Assembly (NCBI GenBank): GCA_913057205.1
Contig: CAJXNO010000025.1
Span: forward strand, 1 to 37,507
Reading direction: 5' to 3'
From: an uncultured Flavobacteriales bacterium
GTDB lineage: Bacteria > Bacteroidota > Bacteroidia > Flavobacteriales_G > Salibacteraceae
Length of the DNA: 37,507 bases
Shown here: piece after piece, positions 23,075-32,728 of the stretch
Layout of the letters: each line of letters starts with the position of its first letter
Numbering within the stretch: the stretch's first letter is position 1
Made by a program: the position numbers and the translations under genes
The notes under the pieces: generated by a model
The model's database searches: none
Told to the model about the DNA's origin: nothing
Seen by the model: only the letters and a program-made list of their open reading frames with translations

Positions 23075-23800
23075 TTATCGTAAAGCTTGATCTTTCATCA
23101 ACATCGACTCATCGTAAACCATCCTCCTCATCTTCCGATGAAAGGCATTGATCAGCTTGTTGTGAAAAAAAGGGTAGAGGTAACGATCGCGTACTTGGTG
23201 GCCGCTTCGGATAAAGGATGCGTGTTCGATCAAGGTGTAGCCGTCTTCTGTATCCATCATGCGAATTACTTGCATGCCTTGGTTAAGGCCGGCTTCTGTG
23301 TAGTCGATCTGAATCACGCCCAGTTCATCTTCCACCTTGGTGATCTCAAATGCCGTTGCTAAATGATAAAGCCCTTTGATAAGTTTAAGGTCCATGAACA
23401 AGACTTGACCTTGTTCAATGCCTTCGATCTTACCTTCTGGATAAACTACACGGTCTTTATTACGCTCATAGACCATGGCACAGGTAGATTTTCTGTTGGT
23501 CCAGGATTGGGTTGGACTGGCATTTTTGTAGGTCTCCCAAACCTTCCATTTCTCAGCCTTTACTCGGTAGGTCTTTTTGTATGCAAAGAAGTCACCAAGG
23601 TCGTGCATGCCATCACAAGAAGTCTTCAGGTCAGCAAGATGCTCAATGTGGGCGTTCTGTTGCTGTTGATCCAAATAGCTACGCACTTTACGAAAAGGAA
23701 TGGCATCCATGTCGATGTCTGAGTAAGACAACTGTGCATGACTTACATTCCCTATGAAAAGGACGAAGAATAGGCTTAAAGTCGTGTGAGTGAGTGACAT
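23075..23800 (-). CDS. Secreted protein of unknown function
   Basis: I start at the ATG of MSLTHTTLS, giving a 241-residue protein with a signal peptide ending SHAQ. The mature part (about 218 residues) has an alpha/beta pattern of a START/polyketide-cyclase-like lipid-binding fold: a helical start, KKTYRVKAEKWKVWETYKNASPTQSW and a C-terminal helix rich in aromatic and basic residues (RYLYPFFHNKLINAFHRKMRRMV). Cys residues (TSCDG, STCAM) may pair after export. I do not recognise a named family. The closing helix suggests a ligand-cavity cap, which is inference. Confidence 0.6.
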   Translation of the reverse strand: MSLTHTTLSLFFVLFIGNVSHAQLSYSDIDMDAIPFRKVRSYLDQQQQNAHIEHLADLKTSCDGMHDLGDFFAYKKTYRVKAEKWKVWETYKNASPTQSWTNRKSTCAMVYERNKDRVVYPEGKIEGIEQGQVLFMDLKLIKGLYHLATAFEITKVEDELGVIQIDYTEAGLNQGMQVIRMMDTEDGYTLIEHASFIRSGHQVRDRYLYPFFHNKLINAFHRKMRRMVYDESMLMKDQALR

Positions 23801-23848
23801 CAATTCGAAAAAGGAGCGCAAAAATGGAGAAAAAAGATGAACGTTCGC

Positions 23849-24811
23849 CTAACCTTGCGTTAAGTCATGGATGATCTCGCTGCATGGACGAATCGCATGG
23901 ATGTGCTCAATGCTTGGTCCTGCTACCCAAACGGTCTTGTATGTGGCCTTATTGGCAGCATTGCTGATCTGTTTCATCCCACGCAGTGCGATGAACATCT
24001 TGATGAACTTCTTCAGCGGCTTATACTTGTGCATGAGGCGTTCCAACCACGTAGCTTCTGTGCCGATCTTCTGAACGTAAGGGGTGTTGATCACAGTAAG
24101 GGCACTGCCAGACATTTTCGTGGTTCGGACGATGTCTTTGGCGGAGTAGTCGACCAGCGCTTGCTTGTAGGCATCCGTAACACCTGCTTCGTTGCTTGCG
24201 ATGAACACCGTACCAACGGAAACAGCTGCTGCGCCCCAAGATAAGGCCCGTTCTACATCCACTTTACGGGCTAGGCCACCTGCGGAGATAACAGGGATGT
24301 CCAGATTCTCGCAGAGTTCTTTGATCAGGGATTCCCCGGTAACGTTTCCTGCGTGTCCGCCTGCTTCTGCATTCACGGCAATAACCGCGTCTGCTCCCTG
24401 TTCTTGAACCTTCAGAGCGTAGTGCAGATCGATCACATCACAAAAGACCTTGATCCCTTTTTCATGCGCGCGTTCGATGCACTCCTTCGGGTTGCCGAGC
24501 GAGGTGATGATAAAGTCAACCCCTTTCTCCAAGCAGGTCGCTAACTGTTGTTTGTAGCGTACATTGCTTTTGTTCACGATCAAATTGATGCCAAACGGTG
24601 CCGACCCGTGCGCTTTCAATTCATCGATGGCTGCGCGCAGTTCTTCATCGGTACGGTAATTCAGGGCTGGAATCGCTCCGGTGATGCCATTGTCCATGGC
24701 TGCTTTGATCATCGCCGTGTTAGACACCAAGAACATCGGTGCCATGATGATGGGGAAGGGAGTATTAAAAAGCTGTTGGTGAGGTGCGGTATGAGCGGCG
24801 TCTACTGACAT
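23849..24811 (-). CDS. Nitronate monooxygenase/enoyl-reductase-like FMN protein
   Basis: The 320-residue barrel matches the 2-nitropropane dioxygenase/FabK family: FNTPFPIIMAPM at the start, ALNYRTDEEL, NLIVNKSN, a conserved EAGGHAG with the catalytic-region His, SAGGLARKVDVERALSWGAAAVSVGTVFIASNEAG for FMN phosphate binding, and a late helical cap. It uses FMN to oxidise nitronates or to reduce enoyl thioesters; the two cannot be told apart here. Seven bases separate it from the upstream peroxiredoxin gene. Confidence 0.87.
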   Translation of the reverse strand: MSVDAAHTAPHQQLFNTPFPIIMAPMFLVSNTAMIKAAMDNGITGAIPALNYRTDEELRAAIDELKAHGSAPFGINLIVNKSNVRYKQQLATCLEKGVDFIITSLGNPKECIERAHEKGIKVFCDVIDLHYALKVQEQGADAVIAVNAEAGGHAGNVTGESLIKELCENLDIPVISAGGLARKVDVERALSWGAAAVSVGTVFIASNEAGVTDAYKQALVDYSAKDIVRTTKMSGSALTVINTPYVQKIGTEATWLERLMHKYKPLKKFIKMFIALRGMKQISNAANKATYKTVWVAGPSIEHIHAIRPCSEIIHDLTQG

Positions 24812-24818
24812 GAGCCGA

Positions 24819-25268
24819 TCAATTCATCGCTTCCAGCGCTTTCAACGATTCTTCTACGTGTCGTTCGGTCTTCAATTGGCTGCTGAACTTTTGCACCAAG
24901 GTGCCTTCAGCATTGAAGATGTAAGTAACGCGTCCGGGAAGCAATCCAAAGAAGTTCGTAGGTACGTCGAATGCCTTTTGCAAACTACGCTGTGTATCGC
25001 TCAAAAGATCGAACGGAAGGTTGTGCTTCTCCTTGAAGTTTCTATGGTCCTCTGGACTATCTGCACTCACACCAATCACACGGGCACCCGCATCAGAAAT
25101 CTCCTCATACGCATCGCGAAAGGAGCAGGCTTCTTTGGTGCAGCCAGGGGTGTCATCTTTTGGGTAGAAGTAGATCACGAATGGACTACCTAAGAGGTCC
25201 TCGTTGGAGAGGTTGTTCCAATCTTGATCTGGTAAGGAAAACTCCGGAATCTTGTCTCCGATCTTCAT
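24819..25268 (-). CDS. bcp: Thioredoxin-dependent peroxiredoxin (Bcp type)
   Basis: The 149-residue enzyme has DDTPGCTKEACSFRD, with the peroxidatic Cys in TPGCTKEAC and the resolving Cys five residues later, as in BCP/PrxQ atypical 2-Cys peroxiredoxins. The start MKIGDKIPEFSLPDQD and the VIGVSADSPEDHRNFKEKHNLPFDLLSD segment agree. It reduces peroxides in the cytoplasm with electrons from thioredoxin. It lies between a flavoprotein and two exported proteins, with 7 and 31 bp gaps. Confidence 0.93.
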   Translation of the reverse strand: MKIGDKIPEFSLPDQDWNNLSNEDLLGSPFVIYFYPKDDTPGCTKEACSFRDAYEEISDAGARVIGVSADSPEDHRNFKEKHNLPFDLLSDTQRSLQKAFDVPTNFFGLLPGRVTYIFNAEGTLVQKFSSQLKTERHVEESLKALEAMN

Positions 25269-25299
25269 ACTTGCTTGAACGAAATTTTTCGGAAAAAGT

Positions 25300-25713
25300 T
25301 TAGCGCTTGAAGCCCATGAGCATCACCGCACAGGCACTCTCTCCAGCTATTGGATCAAGCTCTGCCTCAATGATCACATCGATGGTTGATTCCATCTTGA
25401 AATCCCAGTGGGGTGCGTTTTGGAAGTCGTCGTTTTTAAAGATCAAGTTGCGATCCTTGTCAAACATGCGGAAGACTAGGTTTCCGTCTTGTGTTCCACT
25501 GCATGCAGCCAAGCGATAAGTACTTCCTCCGTAGAGCGTTGCGTTGAACTCAGCTACTTGGTCAGTAAGTAGCAAGGCACGATAGTGCTGACCATCAGAC
25601 AAGTATTGATCCGTAATGTGTGCCTGACAAACATCAGCAGTGATGTCGCACTGAGCTGTTCCCATGAAGCTGCTGAATACGAATGCGGTAAGGGTGATCA
25701 AGTGTTTCATCAA
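25300..25713 (-). CDS. Small secreted protein of unknown function
   Basis: The 137-residue product has a signal peptide (1 to about 20, ending GTAQ) and a compact beta-rich mature domain with four Cys (ADVCQ, LAACSG, GESACA and QCD), probably two disulfides. The repeats YGGSTYRLAACSGTQDGNLVFRMFDKDRNLIF and DFKMESTIDVIIEAEL look like a jelly-roll. The family is not recognised. It overlaps the upstream lipoprotein gene by 4 bp and is thus the last member of the second symporter operon. Confidence 0.65.
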   Translation of the reverse strand: MMKHLITLTAFVFSSFMGTAQCDITADVCQAHITDQYLSDGQHYRALLLTDQVAEFNATLYGGSTYRLAACSGTQDGNLVFRMFDKDRNLIFKNDDFQNAPHWDFKMESTIDVIIEAELDPIAGESACAVMLMGFKR

Positions 25714-26618
25714 GGCGCGCTGGTTATGATTTTTTCACGAAGAGCAGTTACCTTGTCGATGATCTCGTTCAATAACGCATCATCCATGGTAACGGAACCC
25801 TGACTCTTTACTACGGTTACTTGCTGATCTGGTTTTGTCTCAGGTTCTACCCACGTGTAGGAAGTGCCTACCTTATTAAAGCTTTTCTCAAGATCGGCCA
25901 GGTCTGCTAAGATATCATCAAACTGGCCATTTGCATTTTCCTGGTCTACCAAACCGATCAAGTTTTGCAGGGTATTCTTTTGCTCTCCTACTCGGGTTCT
26001 GAGCGATGGGTTCTCCAAGCTCTGTGTTAGTTGGCTAACAAAGTAAAGCGACTCTACCCATCCGCCGTAAAGGATCATCGCACTGATGTCTTCATTCTCA
26101 TTTTCTTTCAGGTATTGATCACTCAACCGGTTCAATGCCGATACGAAGATCAATAGGGAGTCACGGTTTTCCATGTTGCCTTCAAACCGTTTCATCAGGT
26201 CTGAATAAAGCGCAGGAGAGATGCCAAGCTCCGTTCCAAGCTTCTTGCAGTTGGCAAGCAGTTTGAACGCTTTTTGGCTCTGTTGGTAGATCAAGAAGTA
26301 CCCAAGATCAGCACCGTAAACGCCGAGGTTCATGGCCTGTGCTTCTTTTGTGTTGTAGAGGCTTGCATCAACGGTCGGATTCAAAACACTCTCGTTGAAA
26401 TGTCCGCCTACTTCCTCCAAGAGCATCGCAGTTTCAAGTGGTGATGGAAGGTTGAAGAGCTTATCACCCACCTTCAAGATGGATGTTCCTTCTGCTTTTT
26501 CCGTTTGCTCTTTCTGTTCTTCTTTGGACTCTTTTGGGGTCTTCTTCTCGTCGCACGAATGGAAGAGAAGGCCTGCTACGACTGCTACAGGCAAGATGAA
26601 AAATGTGATATTCTTCAT
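25710..26618 (-). CDS. Lipoprotein of unknown function, linked to symporter
   Basis: I start at MKNITFFILP, which gives a proper lipoprotein signal with lipobox FHSC (Cys21); the longer frame reading has no signal and runs into the symporter gene. The 302-residue chain has a charged, Lys/Glu-rich linker (DEKKTPKESKEEQKEQTEKAE) and then an all-helical body (EVGGHFNESVLN, YSDLMKRFEGNMENRDSLLIFV, LREKI). I see no known catalytic motif. It lies 7 bases after the sodium:solute symporter gene and overlaps the small secreted protein gene by 4 bp, so it may help the transporter. Confidence 0.7.
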   Translation of the reverse strand: MKNITFFILPVAVVAGLLFHSCDEKKTPKESKEEQKEQTEKAEGTSILKVGDKLFNLPSPLETAMLLEEVGGHFNESVLNPTVDASLYNTKEAQAMNLGVYGADLGYFLIYQQSQKAFKLLANCKKLGTELGISPALYSDLMKRFEGNMENRDSLLIFVSALNRLSDQYLKENENEDISAMILYGGWVESLYFVSQLTQSLENPSLRTRVGEQKNTLQNLIGLVDQENANGQFDDILADLADLEKSFNKVGTSYTWVEPETKPDQQVTVVKSQGSVTMDDALLNEIIDKVTALREKIITSAP

Positions 26619-26625
26619 GGAAGAT

Positions 26626-28566
26626 TTAATTGCTTCCGAAGATATTGGTTTTTTTAAGAAACACTCGCAATGCAAATGCGGATAAAATGGCAATGCCAAA
26701 ATAAGTACCTGCAGCTGTGAATTCTAAAAGAATAAGCTTCCCAAGACCGAAAAGAGAAGAAACTATGAACGAGATCATCGCCAACCAGTTTAGACTGAGC
26801 CACTTTAGTTCGCGATTGTCGCCCCTGAGTTCATGGAATTCCTGAGGCCACCATCCCAAGGGTTTGATACGCTCAACAAAAGCTTTGATGTGTTCACTAC
26901 TCGGAGCACGGGTGAGGAAGGTAACGCTGATCCAAATCACGGTGGTGAATCCGACCGTTACAAAGAAACTGCCGTACTGCTCCTCAAAGGCTGGCCCAAG
27001 CGCATCATTCAAGTAAAAATAGCAGAAGGCATAGGCAACCAATGGTGCAACCGTAGCGCTGATCTCAGACCAAGCGTTGATCCGCCACCAATACCATCGC
27101 AGGATGAGTACCAATCCCAGGCCTGCGCCGCATTGCATGATGAAGGCCCAGACGCCACTGATGCTCGTGATAAGTGGGGTGATGCCCGCACCGATAATCA
27201 TGATGAAAATAGAGGCCAGTCGACTCCAGCGGATAAGAAGCCTATTGTTTTCGGTAGGGTAAAGCGGCAACATCAGGTCGTTGATCAAGTAGCTCGCACC
27301 CCAGTTGATCTGGGTGGAGATGGTGCTCATGTAAGCGGCTATGAAGGCGACCAGCAGAAGACCTCGGATGCCATTTGGGAGGTAGTCGCGCATCGCCATC
27401 ACAAACCCCATGCGAGGCTCGTAATGGTAGGTAACTTGCTCTTCGAAACCTTTACCTGCATAGTTGGGAAAGGAGGTCATGAACTGTTCCTTATCGCCGA
27501 TTCCAGTTGCAGCAAACGGCGCTAGGCCTGAAGGAGTGTCGTCTGAAACCGAGAAGGGCTGGCTATAGGTGTTCAATGCTTCTTGAAGCTCCCCTGTAGG
27601 CTGGTAGAGAACGATGGCGCAGAGCGCCACGATGATCCAAGGCCATGGACGGATACAGTAATGTCCTACTTGAAAGAGCAGGGTGGCCCACACGGCACCT
27701 TTTTCATCCTTGGTGCTCATCATCCGTTGTGCGATGTAGCCGCCGCCACCAGGTTCAGCCCCAGGATACCAACTCGCCCACCATTGTACACCGATAAAGG
27801 CCAAGAATACTCCAATGCTCAATCCAAATCCTTGAATGATTCCTGTTCCTTCGTCATCAGCCCGCTCCAAGCTAGGAACAAAGGATAGACTGCCCGTCGG
27901 TAGCTTTTCTTTTAAGGCCTCCATACCGCCCACTTCATCGCTTTGGATGACCAAGACCGCTAGAATGATGCAGCCGATCATGGCGATGGTGAATTGAAAA
28001 GCATCCGTGATGGCCACGCCTTTCAGTCCAGACAAAGCAGCATAGAAGAGGGCCAAAACCATCATGCCAATGGTGATGAGTAGCGCCGTGTTCGAAGCTA
28101 ACCCAAAGAATACCTCCAATAAACTCTGCATGGCGAGGTTCACCCATGCGATGATGATCGCATTCATGAAGAGTCCGAGGTAGACCGATTTAAACAAGCG
28201 CAGGTAGCGTGCAGGCTTTCCCTCGTAGCGTAATTGTATGAACTCCAGTTCGGTGAGGATGTTTGCCCGACGCCAGAATGTAGCGAAGAAAAAGGTGGTG
28301 AGTGCTCCGCCGAAAATGAATGACCACCAAAGCCAGTTCTTCGCGATGCCGCCCTGTGCAACAAGTTCAGAAACCGCTAAGGGGGTGTCGGCCGCAAAGG
28401 TGGTCGCAACCATGGATAGTCCTGCGATGTACCAAGGCAAGTTACGTCCGCCTAAAAAGAAATTGCTGATGCTCTTTCCTGCAGCATTCCTGTAATAGAG
28501 TCCAATGCCCAGTGAGAACAGCAAAAAGGAGACGATGATCAGCCAGTCGAGCGTTGATAATGCCAT
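26626..28566 (-). CDS. Sodium:solute symporter (SSS family), second copy, long
   Basis: The 646-residue protein is longer than the usual 480-550, with an extra extracellular loop and a C-terminal tail. It has FFLGGRNLPWYIAGLSMVATTFAADTPLAV in TM1-TM2, GLKGVAITDAFQF in the sixth-helix region, and AAYMSTISTQINWGASYLINDL with the serine pair of the Na2 site. About 14 helices are present. The long loop (about 310-400) carries acidic residues. The substrate is unknown; SSS proteins of this length in Bacteroidota often move sugars or organic acids. It heads an operon with two exported proteins. A weak promoter match (TACTATTG, 28575-28582) lies near the start. Confidence 0.88.
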   Translation of the reverse strand: MALSTLDWLIIVSFLLFSLGIGLYYRNAAGKSISNFFLGGRNLPWYIAGLSMVATTFAADTPLAVSELVAQGGIAKNWLWWSFIFGGALTTFFFATFWRRANILTELEFIQLRYEGKPARYLRLFKSVYLGLFMNAIIIAWVNLAMQSLLEVFFGLASNTALLITIGMMVLALFYAALSGLKGVAITDAFQFTIAMIGCIILAVLVIQSDEVGGMEALKEKLPTGSLSFVPSLERADDEGTGIIQGFGLSIGVFLAFIGVQWWASWYPGAEPGGGGYIAQRMMSTKDEKGAVWATLLFQVGHYCIRPWPWIIVALCAIVLYQPTGELQEALNTYSQPFSVSDDTPSGLAPFAATGIGDKEQFMTSFPNYAGKGFEEQVTYHYEPRMGFVMAMRDYLPNGIRGLLLVAFIAAYMSTISTQINWGASYLINDLMLPLYPTENNRLLIRWSRLASIFIMIIGAGITPLITSISGVWAFIMQCGAGLGLVLILRWYWWRINAWSEISATVAPLVAYAFCYFYLNDALGPAFEEQYGSFFVTVGFTTVIWISVTFLTRAPSSEHIKAFVERIKPLGWWPQEFHELRGDNRELKWLSLNWLAMISFIVSSLFGLGKLILLEFTAAGTYFGIAILSAFALRVFLKKTNIFGSN

Positions 28567-28648
28567 CTTGCTTACAATAGTAAATCCTGAACCCGTGTTC
28601 CTCCAGATGACAGGTGTCGAGTTTTAAACATCTTCTCGTTTCTCGTTC

Positions 28649-28656
28649 TACTTTCG
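28649..28656 (+). promoter_or_regulatory. Promoter -7 element candidate (TACTTTCG) of priA
   Basis: TACTTTCG is a one-mismatch TAnnTTTG ending five bases before the priA ATG. It lies in the 95-bp gap divergent from the second sodium symporter. Moderate support only. Confidence 0.4.
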
Positions 28657-28661
28657 CAACG

Positions 28662-31112
28662 ATGCCAAGAGATCACTACATCCAAGTCATTCTTCCCATT
28701 GCCCTCCGCGGGGTCTTTACCTATCGGGTTACTGCAGAGCAAGCCGCTGAGATTGAAGTCGGGAAGCGGGTAGTGGTGCCTTTCGGTAAACGTCGCTACT
28801 ATGCCGGATTGGTGTATAAGTCGGATTCGGCTCTGCCAAAAGGTACCAAGCCCAAGGATGTTGCCTACATCGTAGACGATCTGCCTGTGGTTACCACTGA
28901 ACAGTTGCAGCTTTGGGAGTGGATTGCGCACTACTATACTACAGGCCTTGGCGCTGTGATGAATGCCGCCCTTCCGAATGCGCTGAAATTGAGCTCGCAG
29001 ACTACGATCTGCTTGAATCCAGCTTTTGATGCGTATCCTGAGTTAACAGATGATGAGCGCATGGTCTTGGCAAACCTGCCCGGTGAAGACAGCATCGGGG
29101 TGAAGGAGTTAGAGCGACTTGGCGGGAAAAGGAGCATGCAACGCGCTGTAAATGGACTCCTAAAAAAAGGCGTGGTGCTCATCAGTGAAGAAATTGGGGC
29201 AGAAGTGAAGCCGAAGCTGGTCAAGCATGTCGTGCTCGCAAGTAAATATGCTCAAGATGCCACGCTGAATGAACTCTTGGTTGAGTTAGAACGTGCGCCT
29301 AAACAGATGGAGGCGGTGATGCGCTACCTCGGTGAACAAGCAGTAGATGATTTCCAGCGCCCCGTGTCGAAAGACCGCCTGGCTCGAAGGTTTGATGTGC
29401 GTACAGCAACCCTCAATGCCTTGGTTGAGAAGGGGGTGTTTGAGTGGCAGGATAGGTATCCTGAGACAGAGGTGAATAGGTTGGATTCAGGGTTTCAACT
29501 AAATGATAGTCAGAAAGTAGTATTCGATGATTTAAATGAAAAATTTAAATCAAATAAGGTGGCGTTGTTGCATGGAGTAACGGGGTCTGGAAAGACCTTA
29601 ATCTATGCAGAATTGATCCGGGCCAATGCGATGGCGGGAAAGCAAACGCTTTACTTGGTTCCTGAGATCGCGCTCACCACACAGTTGGTATCTCGTCTCA
29701 AGGCGCTGTTGGGGGATGAGATATTGGTCTATCATTCACGCTTCTCCAATAAGGAAAGGCTCACCACTTGGTTGAGGCTCTTGGAGAGCGGTGGTTCAGA
29801 GATCATCGTGGGGCCTCGTTCAGCGCTGTTCTTACCGATGAATAACCTTGGTTTGATCATCGTTGATGAGGAGCATGAATCTTCCTTTAAGCAGCACGAA
29901 TCTGATCCGCACTATCATGCCCGCGACGCGGCTGTGTGGCTGGCACATCAACGCGACGCAAAGGTGGTGTTGGGTTCTGCAACGCCTTCCGTAGAAAGCT
30001 ACTTCAACGCGAAACACGGAAAGTATGCATTGGTTTCATTGAATGAACGACACGATGGTGCGCAGCTACCTCTTATCCGGGTAGTGGACATGACCAAGCA
30101 AAAACGGGCAGACCAAATGGGCTCGAGTTTCAGCGGAGAATTGGTTGAAGCCATTAAGTCTAAACTCGTACAAGGCAAGCAGGTGATCTTGTTTCAGAAC
30201 AGACGAGGCTATGCACCTTACTTGCTTTGCGAAGCTTGCGGTTGGAGCTCGGAGTGTGTGAATTGCGACGTGAATTTGACCTATCACAAATACTTCGATA
30301 AGATGCTCTGCCACTATTGTGGATACGGCATCAAGAAACCGAAACACTGTCCGAGCTGTGCTTCCGCCAAGATCAAGATCAAGGGTTTTGGTACGGAAAA
30401 ATTGGAGGGCGAGCTCGAAAACCTTTTTCCGAAAGCCCGCATTGGCAGGATGGACCTAGATACCACGCGAAAGCGCAATGCCTTCCAAAACCTGATCGAT
30501 GCCTTCGATGATCAAGTGATCGACATCTTAGTGGGTACGCAGATGGTAGCGAAAGGACTCGACTTTGAGAATGTAGGATTGGTAGGCGTTATGAATGCCG
30601 ATGCCTTGTGGAATCGTCCCGATTTTAGGGCATTTGAACGCGCCTATCAGTTGCTCACGCAGGTGGCTGTACGCGCTGGTCGCAAGAAAGGAAAAGGGGA
30701 GGTGATGATCCAAACCTTCCGTCCTGAGCATCCGGTGATCGATTTGGTGGTCAACCGGAAATACGAAGACATGTATCGGCATCAGTTTGCAGAGCGTCAG
30801 TCGTTCCAGTATCCGCCTTTTGTGCGTATGGTTAAGTTTCAGTTGATGCATCCCGATCCCAACAAGACCAAGGAGGCGGCCATTACCTTTGGGAAGGAGC
30901 TTCGGCAGCACTTCAAAACGGGCGTACTCGGACCGGAGGAACCCTCCATTCCAAGGGTTCGTGGCCGGTTCATTCGACAATTATTTCTGAAGGTCAGTAC
31001 AAAGTCTTCCGTTGCGGAGGTCCGCAAGATGATTTGGTCATGCGTAGACCTGCACGAAGGGCACGAAACCCATCGCGCTGTGAAGCTCAGAATAGATGTT
31101 GATCCTTATTGA
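28662..31112 (+). CDS. priA: Primosomal protein N' (replication restart helicase)
   Basis: The 816-residue PriA starts MPRDHYIQVILPIALRGVFTYRV, the usual 3'-DNA binding domain. The helicase has GVTGSGKT (Walker A), DEEHESSFKQ (DEEH, Walker B), GSATPSVES and a QMVAKGLDFENVGLVGV motif with a later RAGRKKG. Eight Cys of the zinc lobe are in CEACGWSSECVNC and CHYCG...HCPSC. It restarts stalled replication by loading the replisome. The frame opens upstream at 28614, but the ATG at 28662 agrees with the family start. The stop overlaps that of the next gene on the other strand by 7 bp. Confidence 0.95.
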   Translation: MPRDHYIQVILPIALRGVFTYRVTAEQAAEIEVGKRVVVPFGKRRYYAGLVYKSDSALPKGTKPKDVAYIVDDLPVVTTEQLQLWEWIAHYYTTGLGAVMNAALPNALKLSSQTTICLNPAFDAYPELTDDERMVLANLPGEDSIGVKELERLGGKRSMQRAVNGLLKKGVVLISEEIGAEVKPKLVKHVVLASKYAQDATLNELLVELERAPKQMEAVMRYLGEQAVDDFQRPVSKDRLARRFDVRTATLNALVEKGVFEWQDRYPETEVNRLDSGFQLNDSQKVVFDDLNEKFKSNKVALLHGVTGSGKTLIYAELIRANAMAGKQTLYLVPEIALTTQLVSRLKALLGDEILVYHSRFSNKERLTTWLRLLESGGSEIIVGPRSALFLPMNNLGLIIVDEEHESSFKQHESDPHYHARDAAVWLAHQRDAKVVLGSATPSVESYFNAKHGKYALVSLNERHDGAQLPLIRVVDMTKQKRADQMGSSFSGELVEAIKSKLVQGKQVILFQNRRGYAPYLLCEACGWSSECVNCDVNLTYHKYFDKMLCHYCGYGIKKPKHCPSCASAKIKIKGFGTEKLEGELENLFPKARIGRMDLDTTRKRNAFQNLIDAFDDQVIDILVGTQMVAKGLDFENVGLVGVMNADALWNRPDFRAFERAYQLLTQVAVRAGRKKGKGEVMIQTFRPEHPVIDLVVNRKYEDMYRHQFAERQSFQYPPFVRMVKFQLMHPDPNKTKEAAITFGKELRQHFKTGVLGPEEPSIPRVRGRFIRQLFLKVSTKSSVAEVRKMIWSCVDLHEGHETHRAVKLRIDVDPY

Positions 31113-31990
31113 CCCCAGCCAAGTTTGATTTCCCGCACCCCAAGTGGCGTTTGCAGTACAGCAACATCGTCACAGGTGCCATCTCCGTAATCCAAGGTGC
31201 GCTCACCATAGTTTTCAGGAACAATGGTTACTATACCTCTGGTGATGTATTGGCAGTCGAGTTGAATGCGTAAAGGTGAATCGATTTCTACGTCAAAAGT
31301 GTAGCCTTCGCGCGTAACTCCGAGCCCGCTGCCGGTCACCTCATACACATCGTCTGTAATGCCATCCCATCCTAAGAATGATCCATTTTCAATGGTGAAG
31401 AATCCGGTCTCCTGACCTTCAATCCATGTTCGGGTGCGGGTAGATTGCCACTTGATCGCTTCGCCTTCTGGATCGATGGCGGTACCATTCTTGATCTCAA
31501 TGGCATATTGCAACTGACTAGAACCATTGGCTCCAAGGTTCTCTACTATGCGCGTGCCTAAAAGGTTCCAATCGTTCACATAGTACTCATCCGGCGTAGT
31601 AGTTAGAACGCTACCAACCTCGCGATAAGGCCCCGTCATGTTGTAAACCAACTTTCCCTTACGCACCTTGCCATCGCGGCCGGTACATCCTTCTGTACCA
31701 AAGTCTAAGGTAACTTGCAACGGGAATGGATCTCCCAAGGTATCAATGGTCAACTCTGCGCAAAGGTTCCACACACTGTCACCTTCTTCTGCGTTGTACG
31801 TGCTCCCATCTACTTGGCTCCCGAGGTCGTCGTACAAGGTGTTCACTACGGCTTGGTCGGTAGAGATGTCACGCAGCACTTCGGTCTCCTGCTCGTCTTC
31901 TTCGCTGATTACGGGGTCTTCGTTACGGTTGCAAGAACTGGTGATTGCCAAAAGGCCGATGGCAAAAAGAAAGTAGGAATGCTTTTTCAT
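31106..31990 (-). CDS. Lipoprotein of unknown function
   Basis: The 294-residue lipoprotein has a signal with lipobox ITSSC (Cys20) and an acidic linker (NRNEDPVISEEDEQETE). The mature domain is beta-rich with four Cys, and motifs LVYNMTGPYREVGSVLTTTP, GSGLGVTREGYTFDVEIDSPLRIQLDC, YGDGTCDD. It is similar in layout to orphan Bacteroidota surface lipoproteins. The 3' end runs 7 bp into priA on the other strand, leaving no space for a terminator. No function can be assigned. Confidence 0.7.
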   Translation of the reverse strand: MKKHSYFLFAIGLLAITSSCNRNEDPVISEEDEQETEVLRDISTDQAVVNTLYDDLGSQVDGSTYNAEEGDSVWNLCAELTIDTLGDPFPLQVTLDFGTEGCTGRDGKVRKGKLVYNMTGPYREVGSVLTTTPDEYYVNDWNLLGTRIVENLGANGSSQLQYAIEIKNGTAIDPEGEAIKWQSTRTRTWIEGQETGFFTIENGSFLGWDGITDDVYEVTGSGLGVTREGYTFDVEIDSPLRIQLDCQYITRGIVTIVPENYGERTLDYGDGTCDDVAVLQTPLGVREIKLGWGQ

Positions 31991-32020
31991 TTCGTAGGGA
32001 TTATGATGGATGAAAGTACT

Positions 32021-32728
32021 TCAAAGCTGCGTCTCTTCAAAGAACTGCCAAAGATTATCTGCCGTACAAGGGGCTGTGATCTCGAGTTCTTCGTCTTTTA
32101 CGGGGTGCTGAAACCGCACGCGGCGCGCATGTAAGTGTATGCTGCCGTCTGGGTTACTCCGTTTCGCTCCGTACTTCAGGTCGCCTTTGATGATGCATCC
32201 TGCATCGGAGAGCTGTGCCCGAATCTGATGATGCCGTCCCGTTTCCAAAGCCACTTCTAAGAGGGAATAATGGTCGGATTGCGCCAGGAGCTTATATGAA
32301 AGAGCCGCAAATTTGCGGTTTGCGGCTTCGGTGGAATGTACATAGGATTTGTTCTGCTTTTCGTTCTTGATCATCCAACCGGTTAGTCGTTGATGCGGTT
32401 TGCTTGGTGAGCCCTCAACAACGGCCCAATACGTCTTTTCGATGTCTTTGCGGCGAAACAAATCACTCATTCTGCTCAATCCCTTGCTGGTCTTCGTGTA
32501 GATCACAATACCGCTTACCGGACGGTCGATTCGATGAGGAATCCCAAGGTATACGTTGCCCGGCTTGTTGTCGCGCGCTTTGATAAAGTCCTTCACCTTG
32601 TCGGCAAGGGTATCGTCTCCGGTCTTGTCGCCTTGCACCAACTCACCCGCCTGCTTGTTGACTACAATGAGGTGGTTGTCTTCGTAAAGGATCCGGTGCG
32701 CGTTGAAATCAGTACTGCTCCTGCTCAT
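32021..32728 (-). CDS. RluA-family RNA pseudouridine synthase
   Basis: The 235-residue enzyme has [16 protein letters not shown] with the catalytic Asp, [15 protein letters not shown] and [12 protein letters not shown], all standard RluA-family motifs. It lacks an S4 domain, so it resembles short RluA/TruC-like members. Its substrate, rRNA or tRNA, cannot be chosen from the sequence. Its start lies 20 bp inside panB, so the two genes are co-translated. Confidence 0.92.
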   Translation of the reverse strand: MSRSSTDFNAHRILYEDNHLIVVNKQAGELVQGDKTGDDTLADKVKDFIKARDNKPGNVYLGIPHRIDRPVSGIVIYTKTSKGLSRMSDLFRRKDIEKTYWAVVEGSPSKPHQRLTGWMIKNEKQNKSYVHSTEAANRKFAALSYKLLAQSDHYSLLEVALETGRHHQIRAQLSDAGCIIKGDLKYGAKRSNPDGSIHLHARRVRFQHPVKDEELEITAPCTADNLWQFFEETQL